29,043 nucleotides of DNA. Source: Bacilli bacterium (lineage in GTDB: Bacteria > Bacillota_I > Bacilli_A > RFN20 > CAG-449). A program made the translations under genes and the position numbers. Positions 15,496 to 23,075 of the stretch are shown piece by piece. The notes below the pieces were generated by a model. It was given only the letters and a program-made list of their open reading frames with translations. It was not told the DNA's origin and did not search any database. Location of the stretch: NCBI GenBank assembly GCA_900755065.1, contig CAAEFC010000021.1, positions 1 to 29,043 of the forward strand. Direction: 5' to 3'. Position 1 is the stretch's first letter. The number at the start of each line of letters is the position of its first letter.

Positions 15496-15858
15496 TCAGC
15501 AAACGATGAACTGCTTTCGGTACAAATACGCGATATTGTCAGGCGTCATTTCTCCTTCTTCCGCCGATATGACCTTCACTCCGTATTTGTTTAAAAATCT
15601 GACCTCTTCCTGCACCTCGTCCGGTGCATATCCGAACACCTCAAGCGACTCGAACAACAAGACGTCGAACTCCCCGTCTATCGCCATCGCCCGCAAGGTG
15701 CGAAGTTTCATTATCTCGGCTTTTCCAAACTCGATATACTGCCGGACGATTTTTCCTTTCTCGTGCCTTACTGTTTCGTCAAGCACCTTTTGCTGCCGAT
15801 CGGTTTCCGCCATATCGACGGTTTCGCTCCGGCACATCGTTACATACCTTTTTTCCAT
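15496..15858 (-). CDS. Degenerate serine-recombinase-like protein
   Basis: A 120-residue protein resembling the N-terminal catalytic domain of resolvase/invertase recombinases. The clearest part is FDVLLFESLEVFG (64-76) followed by APDEVQEEVRFLNKYGVKVIS, which matches the strand-helix pattern after the active site. The catalytic Y-x-R-x-S start is replaced by MCRSE, and the Arg of the DRLGR motif is absent (LEVFG), so it is unlikely to cut DNA. There is no DNA-binding domain. A very strong AAAGGAGG precedes the ATG at 15858. It could be a decayed recombinase or a repurposed partner of the Fic gene. Confidence 0.65.
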   Translation of the reverse strand: MEKRYVTMCRSETVDMAETDRQQKVLDETVRHEKGKIVRQYIEFGKAEIMKLRTLRAMAIDGEFDVLLFESLEVFGYAPDEVQEEVRFLNKYGVKVISAEEGEMTPDNIAYLYRKQFIVC

Positions 15859-15869
15859 GCTACTGCCTC

Positions 15870-15905
15870 CTTTGATTTTTTTATCATAACAGTAACAGAT
15901 TTCTG
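15870..15905. repeat. Imperfect direct repeat, copy B
   Basis: This is the partner of 14267-14302 (32 of 36 positions). Copy B lies directly upstream of the recombinase-like gene and contains its probable -10 hexamer. The segment between the copies holds the recombinase-like gene, fic and the 90-codon gene. Confidence 0.65.
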
Positions 15906-15911
15906 TGCCGT
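15883..15911 (-). promoter_or_regulatory. Possible promoter of the recombinase-like/fic operon
   Basis: On the minus strand TATGAT (15888-15883) is preceded by TGT, an extended -10. The -35 at 17 bp (ACGGCA) is poor. It lies 25 bp from the start codon at 15858. Confidence 0.4.
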
Positions 15912-15947
15912 TCGGTTTGTTAAACTGTTATTCTCCTGTTTTTTAGG

Positions 15948-16154
15948 TTATGCCGTCTGACGGGACTTGATATAAAGATCGAGATCGTTGACGATATACT
16001 TCGCTCCCGTCGTGTGCAACGCTTCATAAAACGATTCAATGTATTCGCAGACCGAATACCGATTAAACAACTCTATCACGGCTTTCCCCGTCATGTGCTT
16101 CTGCCTTCTGTATTCTTCCAGACAGAAGACGATAAACGGAAGTTCTTTGCTCAT
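15948..16154 (-). CDS. DUF3791 family protein
   Basis: A 68-residue protein beginning MSKELPFIVFCLEEYRR, with TGKAVIELFNRY, YIESFYEALHTTG and YIVNDLDLYI. This matches the DUF3791 family, which is repeatedly found next to DUF3990 genes. Its function is not established; the pairing suggests an antitoxin-like or partner role. The ATG at 16154 overlaps the upstream stop (ATGA), and GGAGGAGGG lies upstream. Confidence 0.8.
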   Translation of the reverse strand: MSKELPFIVFCLEEYRRQKHMTGKAVIELFNRYSVCEYIESFYEALHTTGAKYIVNDLDLYIKSRQTA

Positions 16155-16402
16155 ATCAATAATCCCTCCTCCGGTAATTCGATTTTCCCCGTTTCCTGCT
16201 CCGTTTTCCAGATCTGATACAGAGTCAGGGGGCTATAATGCCATACCTTCGTTTCTTCCTTTTCAAGCAAAGCAAACGTCTCTGATTGATAAAAAGCATT
16301 TATCGCCGCGACATCGCTCAACTTTTCTTCTCTTGCGATAATGGCTACAACCTGCGGCACGATCGCCACGCCTAACAATGCGGAAAACTTTTCTTCACTC
16401 AT
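16151..16402 (-). CDS. Small protein of unknown function in the DUF3990/DUF3791 operon
   Basis: An 83-residue protein. The N-terminal half is predicted helical (FSALLGVAIVPQVVAIIARE). The second half has FYQSETFALLEKEETKVWHYS and LYQIWKTEQETG, and it ends acidic. I know of no named family. It sits 2 bp after the DUF3990 gene and overlaps DUF3791 by ATGA, with AGGAGG upstream, so the three are made together. It is a candidate antitoxin or complex partner, on gene order alone. Confidence 0.72.
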   Translation of the reverse strand: MSEEKFSALLGVAIVPQVVAIIAREEKLSDVAAINAFYQSETFALLEKEETKVWHYSPLTLYQIWKTEQETGKIELPEEGLLI

Positions 16403-16404
16403 CG

Positions 16405-16884
16405 TTATCGTACCTCCTCATACCCTCTGAATTTAAGGTGTTTCAATGCTTTTTCGGTAGCAAACACATATTGGTCGTAGAGTTTTTTGATTTTCAAAGC
16501 GGAAAGGGTCTGTTCTTTTGTATATAATCCGCTTAAATAAAGTTGTAACGATTGAAAAACATCATCATTGGCAACCGCTCCGATAATTAAATCGTACTTT
16601 TTTCCTTCGTAAATGCCGTTCCTGTTATCGGATACAAAATTCAGCCATTCTTCATCAGCCTGTTTAAATCGTTTAACGTCCAAATCCGCAAACATTTCCT
16701 CGTCCGTTTCGTATATATTCACTATCGCATGACCGCCCCGGCGGGCAAATACCTTCCCCGCAAAATTCTCCGCCTGCATTTTATGGGTTGTGGTATAAAA
16801 GCCGAATCCAAAATCGAGAAACCGATTCTGCACGATGATTTCAGGTTTTTCCACTTTTACGTTACTTCCGTGATACAATATCAT
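16405..16884 (-). CDS. DUF3990 family protein, ADP-ribosyltransferase-like
   Basis: A 159-residue protein. LYHGS (3-7), DFGFGFYTT (24-32), KKYDLIIGAVANDD (95-108) and the C-terminal DQYVFATEKALKHLKF (137-152) are the hallmarks of DUF3990, a family assigned to the ADP-ribosyltransferase (ART) fold. His5 and Tyr30 would be the NAD-binding residues of an H-Y-[E/D/Q] type ART; the third residue is not certain, and Glu144 is one candidate. It is probably a NAD-dependent modifying toxin or regulator. The start at 16884 overlaps the upstream gene by ATGA. Confidence 0.85.
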   Translation of the reverse strand: MILYHGSNVKVEKPEIIVQNRFLDFGFGFYTTTHKMQAENFAGKVFARRGGHAIVNIYETDEEMFADLDVKRFKQADEEWLNFVSDNRNGIYEGKKYDLIIGAVANDDVFQSLQLYLSGLYTKEQTLSALKIKKLYDQYVFATEKALKHLKFRGYEEVR

Positions 16885-17186
16885 AACGACGCCTCCAATT
16901 TTTTGATCTGCAACCGCTCCTCTTTCAGCATTTTCAATAGTTCTTCTATTTGTCTGCGTCGTTCCAACTGTTCACGAACGGCGGCAAGTCTTTCTTCATC
17001 ATTGCCGATATACTTACTCACAACTTTTTTCCCGTCACGGTAATACAGATAATAATATCTCCTACCGTTTATCATCTTGGGCGTAATCTTCCCCTTCGCC
17101 AGTGTTCCGAGTTCTTTGGTATATTCGCTTATCATTTTTTCGTTTCGGGACTCTTCCCGTGCAATTACGCTCATCAGCATACTCAT
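16881..17186 (-). CDS. Small DUF6788-like protein, first gene of the DUF3990 operon
   Basis: About 101 residues. The middle has KGKITPKMINGRRYYYLYYRDGKKVVSKYIG, a pattern seen in DUF6788-type small proteins (a basic, aromatic beta hairpin that may contact nucleic acid), followed by a charged helix with coiled-coil character (about 60-100). The ATG at 17186 is preferred over the longer 17231 frame because AGGTGA lies 7 nt upstream and a promoter -10 lies just beyond. It is coupled to the DUF3990 gene by ATGA. A DNA-binding autoregulatory role is plausible but unproven. Confidence 0.75.
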   Translation of the reverse strand: MSMLMSVIAREESRNEKMISEYTKELGTLAKGKITPKMINGRRYYYLYYRDGKKVVSKYIGNDEERLAAVREQLERRRQIEELLKMLKEERLQIKKLEASL

Positions 17187-17203
17187 ATCGTTCACCTGTT
17201 TAT

Positions 17204-17231
17204 AGTATAGCCAACTAATTTTATTTTGCAA
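17204..17231 (-). promoter_or_regulatory. Promoter of the DUF3990/DUF3791 operon
   Basis: On the minus strand TTGCAA (17231-17226) and TATACT (17209-17204) are 16 bp apart. The predicted transcript would start only about 10-15 nt before the ATG at 17186, giving a very short leader. Confidence 0.5.
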
Positions 17232-17415
17232 ACCATTTTCGTTGGATAATTTTTATTTTTTAACGGACAAGCCTATTCCTTTTTAGACTGATCCGGAATA
17301 TGTTCGTAATGTATTCTTTTCTTTTTATTTCGTTTTTTCGATGAGCAACAACGAAAATGCTTTCTCCTCGACGAGCCGGCCGTCGCCTGATTTCTTTCGA
17401 TCTTCTTGCAAAGTG

Positions 17416-17444
17416 TTATCATCGATCGCAATTTATGGTAAAAT
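17416..17444 (+). promoter_or_regulatory. Promoter of the licD-tarI-tarJ operon
   Basis: TTATCA (17416-17421), a 17-bp spacer and TAAAAT (17439-17444) preceded by TGG (extended -10). The ribosome binding site AGGTGA follows at 17455-17460. Confidence 0.5.
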
Positions 17445-17465
17445 AAGCAAAGTCAGGTGAAAACG

Positions 17466-18311
17466 ATGAACGATTTGCAAAAGTGTCAATTGGAAATTCT
17501 GAAAGAATTTATCCGGGTCTGCACGAAACACCATCTTCAATATTATCTCGTCGGCGGAACGTGTCTCGGCGCCGTCCGTCATCAGGGCTTTATTCCCTGG
17601 GACGATGACATCGACGTGGCCATGCCGCGAAAAGACTACGACCTTTTCATCACCATGCAGGATCAGATGAAACCGCCTTATTTCATTCAGACGTACCGAA
17701 GCGATCCGAATTACATTTACAATTACGCGAAAGTCAGAGACAGTTCGACGACTTTCATCGAAAACTACTTCGCCTGTCATCAGATCAATCACGGGGTCTG
17801 GATCGACGTTTTTCCGTTGGACGGCATCTCTGAACGCGACGAAGCGTATGCGAAATTCAAAAGAAAAATCCGCTACACGTGGCATCAGGTTTATCTGATG
17901 TATCTTCCCTCGCTGAAAAGAAAAATCCGGAAGGAAACCTTGATCAAGGATCTCGCCCTGAATCTGGTCGCCGGCTTGTTCTGTTTTCTGAATATCGGAA
18001 AATACCGGAATAAACGGGTGGATCGGAAAGTAACGCGGATCGATTACGACCGGGCTTTTCTCATCGCCAATTACTTCGGAACCAATCCGAGCAAGGAAGC
18101 GATGCCGAAGGAAATCTTTCTCGAAGGAAGCAAGGGAACGTTTGAAGGCATCGACGTGATCTTACCGAAGGATTATTCGCGATACCTGACCCTTTTATTC
18201 CGCGACTACATGACCTTGCCGCCGGAAGACAAGCGTCAGGGTCATCATCACGACAAAGGTCTGTCGTTAAATCAAAGTTATCGGGATTATATGCGCGAGC
18301 ATCGAATGTAG
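17466..18311 (+). CDS. LicD family phosphotransferase
   Basis: A 281-residue LicD/fukutin-type protein. VGGTCLGAVRHQGFIPWDDD (29-48) and the following Asp-Val are the nucleotidyltransferase-fold core with its metal-binding Asp residues. Family members move phospho-alcohols (phosphocholine, and in relatives such as fukutin ribitol phosphate) from CDP donors to glycans. Directly downstream lie tarI and tarJ, which make CDP-ribitol, so ribitol phosphate is the likely group here; phosphocholine is less likely because no choline genes are seen. The ATG at 17466 lies 5 nt after AGGTGA. The in-frame GTG at 17457 is part of that binding site. Confidence 0.88.
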   Translation: MNDLQKCQLEILKEFIRVCTKHHLQYYLVGGTCLGAVRHQGFIPWDDDIDVAMPRKDYDLFITMQDQMKPPYFIQTYRSDPNYIYNYAKVRDSSTTFIENYFACHQINHGVWIDVFPLDGISERDEAYAKFKRKIRYTWHQVYLMYLPSLKRKIRKETLIKDLALNLVAGLFCFLNIGKYRNKRVDRKVTRIDYDRAFLIANYFGTNPSKEAMPKEIFLEGSKGTFEGIDVILPKDYSRYLTLLFRDYMTLPPEDKRQGHHHDKGLSLNQSYRDYMREHRM

Positions 18312-18321
18312 GGAGGAAATA

Positions 18322-19035
18322 ATGAACATAGCACTGATTCTTGCCGCCGGTTCGGGTACCCGAATGGGCAACACCAGCAAACCGAAACAGTTTCTGGAAA
18401 TTTACAACAAACCCCTGATCGTGCACACGATCGAGGCATTTGAACTGCACGATCAGATCGACGGAATCCTGGTAGTCACCAACGAGTCTTACGTCGATCA
18501 GGTGAAAATATGGTGCAAACAGTACGATTTATCGAAGGTCCGATATGTGGTTGCCGGAGGTTCTTCCCGAAGGATTTCCGTTTACAACGGTCTGAAACAA
18601 CTGAAAGAAGCCGGCATTCAGGACGACGATCTCGTGCTGATTCACGACGCGGCGCGCCCTCTGATCAGCCAGTCGATCATCAGCGAAAACATCGTTTCCG
18701 GGCTGAAATACGGCGCGGTCGATACCGTGATCCCGTCCAGCGACACGATCATCCGCTCGATCGACAAAGAGACGATCGTGGAAATTCAGAAGCGAAGCGA
18801 ACAGTATCAGGGACAGACTCCGCAGACATTCAAATTCGGCATCATCGTCAAAGCCCACGAGGAAGCGATCCGAAACGACAACACCGAAACGACCGACGAC
18901 TGCCGTCTGGTCTTCAATACGGGCGTTCCGATTCATCTGGTCAATGGTTCCAAACTGAATTTCAAGATCACGACGTTCGACGACCTGATGATGCTGAAAG
19001 CCCTGCTTAAAATCGGGAAAACCGAGGTCATCTGA
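18322..19035 (+). CDS. tarI: D-ribitol-5-phosphate cytidylyltransferase
   Basis: A 237-residue IspD/TarI-type cytidylyltransferase. ILAAGSGTRMG (6-16), KPKQFLE, LIHDAARPLIS, YQGQTPQTFKF and TTDDCRLV are all present. IspD makes CDP-methylerythritol and TarI makes CDP-ribitol, and the two are hard to tell apart by sequence. The adjacent tarJ-like dehydrogenase and the YQGQTPQ form favour TarI. GGGAGG precedes the start, 10 bp after licD, and tarJ follows after one base. Confidence 0.88.
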   Translation: MNIALILAAGSGTRMGNTSKPKQFLEIYNKPLIVHTIEAFELHDQIDGILVVTNESYVDQVKIWCKQYDLSKVRYVVAGGSSRRISVYNGLKQLKEAGIQDDDLVLIHDAARPLISQSIISENIVSGLKYGAVDTVIPSSDTIIRSIDKETIVEIQKRSEQYQGQTPQTFKFGIIVKAHEEAIRNDNTETTDDCRLVFNTGVPIHLVNGSKLNFKITTFDDLMMLKALLKIGKTEVI

Positions 19036-19036
19036 A

Positions 19037-20074
19037 ATGTTTCTCCCGATCTACAAAGTCACTTCGCCGCAGGTCATCGAAGAATTCGTCGAACCGTTGG
19101 AATACGACAAAGAGAGCGTGTTGGTTCACGTTGACAAAATGGCGATCTGCAAAGCCGATATCCGCTATTATCTGGGAAAAAGAGACCAGCACGTCCTCGA
19201 AAGAAAATATCCGCTCGCGCCGATTCACGAAGCCGTCGGGCATATTCTCAAAGATCCGACCGGAACGTATACAAAGGGCGACAAGGTCATTCTGATTCCC
19301 AATTCGGTCAATCCGGAACTTTGTCCGACCTGTCCTTTTACGCGCTGCAAAGAGGAAGAACTGGGCGAAAACTATTGCCCTCACGCGCAATTCCGATCAT
19401 CGACCTGCGACGGCTTCATGCGGGAAATTTACTCCTGCCGTCCGGATCAACTCGTCCGTTACGACCCGATCATCGACGACGAACTCGCCGTTTTCAGCGA
19501 ATTGCTCAGCGTTTCCTACGCCGCCTGCCGGAGAATCCGCCTTCGCGACGTCCGTCGGGTCGCGCTGTTCGGAGACGGAATCATGGGCTATATGGTTTAT
19601 CTCGTTCTCGTCCGGAAATTTCATCTCGACGTCACGCTTTTCGGCATGGACGAAGAGAAGATGAAGCAATTCAAAGAAGCCAAAACGACGAAATACGCGG
19701 ATTACCGCGGCGAGAAATTCGATACGCTTCTGGAATGCGTCGGAGGCAACGCTTCTTCTTTCGCCGTCAATCAGATGATCGATCTGGCCGAAATCGGCGC
19801 CGACCTGATTCTGATGGGCGTCGCGGAAGAAAACGTCGCTCTCAACACCCGGAAAATACTGGAAAAAGGACTTTCCCTGAAAGGCGTCACCCGAAGCAGT
19901 CCGGAGGATTTCAAACAAATCGCGCTTTTTCTGAAAAAACAGGAAGTCCGGGAAGATCTGAGACCTTTGGTTCTTTCCGTCCATCAAATCACTTCCGTCA
20001 ACGATGTGTACGCCGTTTTTGAAAAGGAAATCGAAAATACCCGGATCATCGGAAAAAATCTGATGGAATTCTGA
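19037..20074 (+). CDS. tarJ: Ribulose-5-phosphate reductase (ribitol-5-phosphate dehydrogenase)
   Basis: A 345-residue zinc-type medium-chain dehydrogenase that reduces ribulose-5-phosphate to ribitol-5-phosphate with NADPH. ICKADIRYYLG holds the catalytic zinc Cys, IHEAVGH the His/Glu pair, and the segment CPTC..RC......YCPHA supplies a structural-zinc-like Cys cluster. The cofactor domain begins at VALFGDGIMGYMVYL. It acts just before TarI. The gene begins one base after the tarI stop, with GAGGT upstream. Confidence 0.9.
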   Translation: MFLPIYKVTSPQVIEEFVEPLEYDKESVLVHVDKMAICKADIRYYLGKRDQHVLERKYPLAPIHEAVGHILKDPTGTYTKGDKVILIPNSVNPELCPTCPFTRCKEEELGENYCPHAQFRSSTCDGFMREIYSCRPDQLVRYDPIIDDELAVFSELLSVSYAACRRIRLRDVRRVALFGDGIMGYMVYLVLVRKFHLDVTLFGMDEEKMKQFKEAKTTKYADYRGEKFDTLLECVGGNASSFAVNQMIDLAEIGADLILMGVAEENVALNTRKILEKGLSLKGVTRSSPEDFKQIALFLKKQEVREDLRPLVLSVHQITSVNDVYAVFEKEIENTRIIGKNLMEF

Positions 20075-20082
20075 GGCACTAT

Positions 20083-20111
20083 TTGCAGTTTGTATGCGCC
20101 CGTAGTATGAT
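20083..20111 (+). promoter_or_regulatory. Promoter of the polymerase gene
   Basis: TTGCAG (20083-20088), exactly 17 bp, then TATGAT (20106-20111). The predicted start lies about 15 nt before the ATG at 20134, just ahead of the ribosome binding site TTGAGGA. Confidence 0.6.
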
Positions 20112-20133
20112 TAGACTAAGTTGAGGATACGGA

Positions 20134-21588
20134 ATGGAACAGGAACAAACCCGCTATCAGGATTTTTTGAATCGCCGGAAAGAACTTGACCGCGTCAGAA
20201 CATTTTTTCAGTCGCGCCTTTTCCCTTTCGTCGTCGCCGCTTTGATGCTGATCAGCGATTTCTTCGCATTGGAATTGGTTTGCTATACGATTCTCGTTCT
20301 TTTGGGCGTCGCCGCGCTTCTCCTCGATTCCGATACGAAACCCTTGCTGTCCATCGTCCTGCTCTATCAGATGGGAATGTCCTATCCGAATGGTCTTTCC
20401 TACAATAAATACCCCGATCAGCCGAATATCTACGACTCTCCTGAGGTCGTCGCCTATTTCGGCGTTCTGATCGGCATCCTCGTTCTCGCCCTTATCCTGA
20501 ACGTTCTTTTTTTCCGTCAGTACCGGAAACTTTTTTCCCGAAGCCGCTTTCTTCTTCCCGCTTTGATTCCTCTTTGTCTCGCCTACCTGATCGGAGGGAT
20601 CGGCGCTGAGGATTACACCTTCCGCAATCTGGCGTTCGCCCTTTCCAACGGTGCGATGATTCTGGGGATATTCGTCTTTTTCTCCGATACCGCTTTTCTG
20701 AAAGGCGAACCGTTGAAGGAAATCGTGGCGATTCTTCTCGCTTCCGCCGTTACGATCGTTTCGGAAGTGATCTTCATCTACTTCGACAACCGGATCATTC
20801 GCGATGGTATTATTTACAAATTCGATATCCGGAACGGCTGGGGAATTCACAACAACTTCGCCGGTCTGATCGGTATCTGCCTGCCTTTTTTGTCTTACGC
20901 GGCTATCCGGGAAACGACGTTGAAGGGACGCTTGCTTTACGCATTCGGCCTTCTTTACGCCTGCATCGGCATTCTGCTCACGTTGAGTCGAAACGGGTTG
21001 CTCTTAATGATAGTCGTTCTCTTCGGTTCGCTCATCGCTCTGATCCGCTCGGTTCACCCGAGAAAGTCCGTCGTTCTCGGCGTTCTGTCCGCGATGATCG
21101 GAATTCTTCTGATCTCCGGATTCGTTTTCGCCGACGAAATCCGAAAACTCCTGACCGTCCTTTTCGAAAGCGGATTCGGCCTCAACGGGCGCGAAGAACT
21201 GTATCGTCAGGGAATCGAGCATTTTCTGAGTTCTCCGATTTTCGGAGTCGGCTGGTTCAAATGCAACCCGGATACGGGCTTTATTCCTCCGAATTCGTTC
21301 GCCCCCGCTTTCAAGTATCACAACATCGCGATCCAACTTCTGGCTTCCTGCGGCATCGTCGGCCTTTTCGGCTGGCTCTTCTTTTTCGTCTATACGACCG
21401 ATCAGGTTTTCAAAAATCGTTCTGCCTGCGCGAAAATCTGCTATCTGGGAATTCTCGTCCTTCTGCTCGGATCGATCTTCGACAATTGCTTCTTCGATTA
21501 TACTTTTGAACGCTTTCTCGCGCTCTTCTTATGCGGAATCGCCGTTTCCTTTCCTATGGAAAAAACGCCTCTTCCGAGCAAAGACTGA
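20134..21588 (+). CDS. O-antigen ligase/polymerase family membrane protein (Wzy-like)
   Basis: A 484-residue polytopic membrane protein with about 11-12 hydrophobic segments. The Wzy_C/O-antigen ligase signature lies in the large outer loop: GREELYRQGIEHFLSSPIFG and VGW, then YHNIAIQLLASCGIVGLFGW. The Arg in NGREELY and the His in YHN are the residues usually needed. In this locus it probably polymerises lipid-linked repeat units outside the membrane; ligase activity cannot be excluded. It has its own promoter and ends 26 bp from the convergent flippase gene, with no clear terminator between them. Confidence 0.88.
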   Translation: MEQEQTRYQDFLNRRKELDRVRTFFQSRLFPFVVAALMLISDFFALELVCYTILVLLGVAALLLDSDTKPLLSIVLLYQMGMSYPNGLSYNKYPDQPNIYDSPEVVAYFGVLIGILVLALILNVLFFRQYRKLFSRSRFLLPALIPLCLAYLIGGIGAEDYTFRNLAFALSNGAMILGIFVFFSDTAFLKGEPLKEIVAILLASAVTIVSEVIFIYFDNRIIRDGIIYKFDIRNGWGIHNNFAGLIGICLPFLSYAAIRETTLKGRLLYAFGLLYACIGILLTLSRNGLLLMIVVLFGSLIALIRSVHPRKSVVLGVLSAMIGILLISGFVFADEIRKLLTVLFESGFGLNGREELYRQGIEHFLSSPIFGVGWFKCNPDTGFIPPNSFAPAFKYHNIAIQLLASCGIVGLFGWLFFFVYTTDQVFKNRSACAKICYLGILVLLLGSIFDNCFFDYTFERFLALFLCGIAVSFPMEKTPLPSKD

Positions 21589-21614
21589 TTCCGGAAGGTT
21601 GCCGCGCGCATCCA

Positions 21615-23075
21615 CTATCGGCTTTTCAGTTTTCGGATAAAGTGGACGATCAACGGGCCGAAAAAGACCGGCGTCATCACCAGATAAAGAATGAGGTAAA
21701 CGCCGAAAGAAATGCCGACGTTTTCAATCGCCGTCGCCAGGTAAAAACCGCTCATCAGAATCAACGGATACGCGTAGTTTTTCCAGGAAAAACGGATTCC
21801 CGTTCTTCGGATCAGACAGAAATCGGCGATCGCATACCAGATAAACAGAACGATGACCGAAGCCGAAGAAATCGCATAGTAATTCCGGAAAACGAACCAG
21901 GCGATGAAATTCGCCACGACCGACAGGACGAGAATGCCGATGCTGATAAAAAAGAACCGATTCGACTTTCCTAACGCATTGTAGTAGTTGAAGATGACGA
22001 CCGATACGTTCGTGGACACCATGATTCCCGGAAGAATGATCCGGAAAATGAGCAGGGAATCCGTATAAGCCGGCAAAAAGGAACGGACGAAAAGGATCAG
22101 AGGAAAGTAAACGATCAGACAGAATCCGGTGATCACCGAAAGCAAGGAAATCAAAGGAGAATAATGGGTTTTCAACCGATTTTCGTCGTATCGTTTCAAG
22201 GTCGGATACAGCACGGTGGCGATCGCCGATATGGCGACGGTGACCAATCCGAGCATATTATAGGCGAAAGCGTAGACCGCATAATCGGCGGTATCGTACA
22301 GCAGCGAAACGAACTGCCGGTCCAGTTGCAGGATCATGTTGGAGACGAAATTGGAAAGCATCAACGGAATGCCGACGATAAAAAAACGGCTCAGCATCTT
22401 CTTTTCGTTCTTAAACGACTCCGCTTCGCCGAATGTAATTTCCCGATACGCAAACACATACCAAAGCGCGATCAGCACGAGAATGAAGGAAGTGATGACG
22501 ACGTAAATCTGGTATTTCAAAAAAGAGAGGACGCCCGCATAGTAAAGTCCGTACAGAACGGCGATCGCGACGACCGTCAGAAACGATTTGACCAGATTGA
22601 CTAACGATAGTTCCCTGAACCTTCCGGTGATCTGCGAAATGAATTGATAGTAAGTAATGATGTTGCTCGAAAGAAGCGAAAGGCTGATGAAAAGAAAAAT
22701 AAACCCGTAATCGTAACGGACGAAGCACAGCGCGATCGCCGTGATGACGAACGAGATCGCACATTGAAAAAACAGCAGAAACCGCGAATAGCACCGAAAT
22801 TTCCGCTTATCCAGTTCATCGTATCGTTTTCCCCCGAAAAGGAGATAGATTCCGTCGCAGAACCCGAAGTGGAACAAGCCGACATAACCCAGATAAAGCG
22901 TAAAGATTTTATAATACCCGTAATCGCTTTGCCCCATCATCTTCGGGATCAGAAACCCGACCAGAACCCCCGAAAGGATCGTGAAAAGATTGCTGATCGC
23001 TACGCGAAGAATGTCCCGGATCGTCTTCCCTTCTTCCCGGTTTTCCGTCCGGACGGCATCAATTTCTTCTTTCAT
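21615..23075 (-). CDS. Wzx-type polysaccharide flippase (MOP superfamily)
   Basis: A 486-residue membrane protein with about 12-14 predicted helices and the MATE/MVF pattern: LRVAISNLFTILSGVLVGFLIPKMMG at the first helix with YGYYK, and ILQLDRQFVSLLYD near the middle. It should flip the undecaprenyl-linked repeat unit to the outer face. The frame runs back to 23177, but the ATG at 23075 gives a normal N-terminus, has GGATGG upstream, and overlaps rmlB by 17 bp. It is the last gene of the rml operon. Confidence 0.9.
   Translation of the reverse strand: MKEEIDAVRTENREEGKTIRDILRVAISNLFTILSGVLVGFLIPKMMGQSDYGYYKIFTLYLGYVGLFHFGFCDGIYLLFGGKRYDELDKRKFRCYSRFLLFFQCAISFVITAIALCFVRYDYGFIFLFISLSLLSSNIITYYQFISQITGRFRELSLVNLVKSFLTVVAIAVLYGLYYAGVLSFLKYQIYVVITSFILVLIALWYVFAYREITFGEAESFKNEKKMLSRFFIVGIPLMLSNFVSNMILQLDRQFVSLLYDTADYAVYAFAYNMLGLVTVAISAIATVLYPTLKRYDENRLKTHYSPLISLLSVITGFCLIVYFPLILFVRSFLPAYTDSLLIFRIILPGIMVSTNVSVVIFNYYNALGKSNRFFFISIGILVLSVVANFIAWFVFRNYYAISSASVIVLFIWYAIADFCLIRRTGIRFSWKNYAYPLILMSGFYLATAIENVGISFGVYLILYLVMTPVFFGPLIVHFIRKLKSR

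Noticed and set aside
18322..19035. Calling the cytidylyltransferase IspD of isoprenoid synthesis
   Set aside because: The sequence alone does not exclude it, but coupling to a TarJ-type dehydrogenase and a LicD protein fits CDP-ribitol much better.
18510..20022. Arg-rich open frames on the plus strand within tarI and tarJ
   Set aside because: They overlap genes with clear motifs in another frame, and their composition is typical of a shifted reading of those genes.
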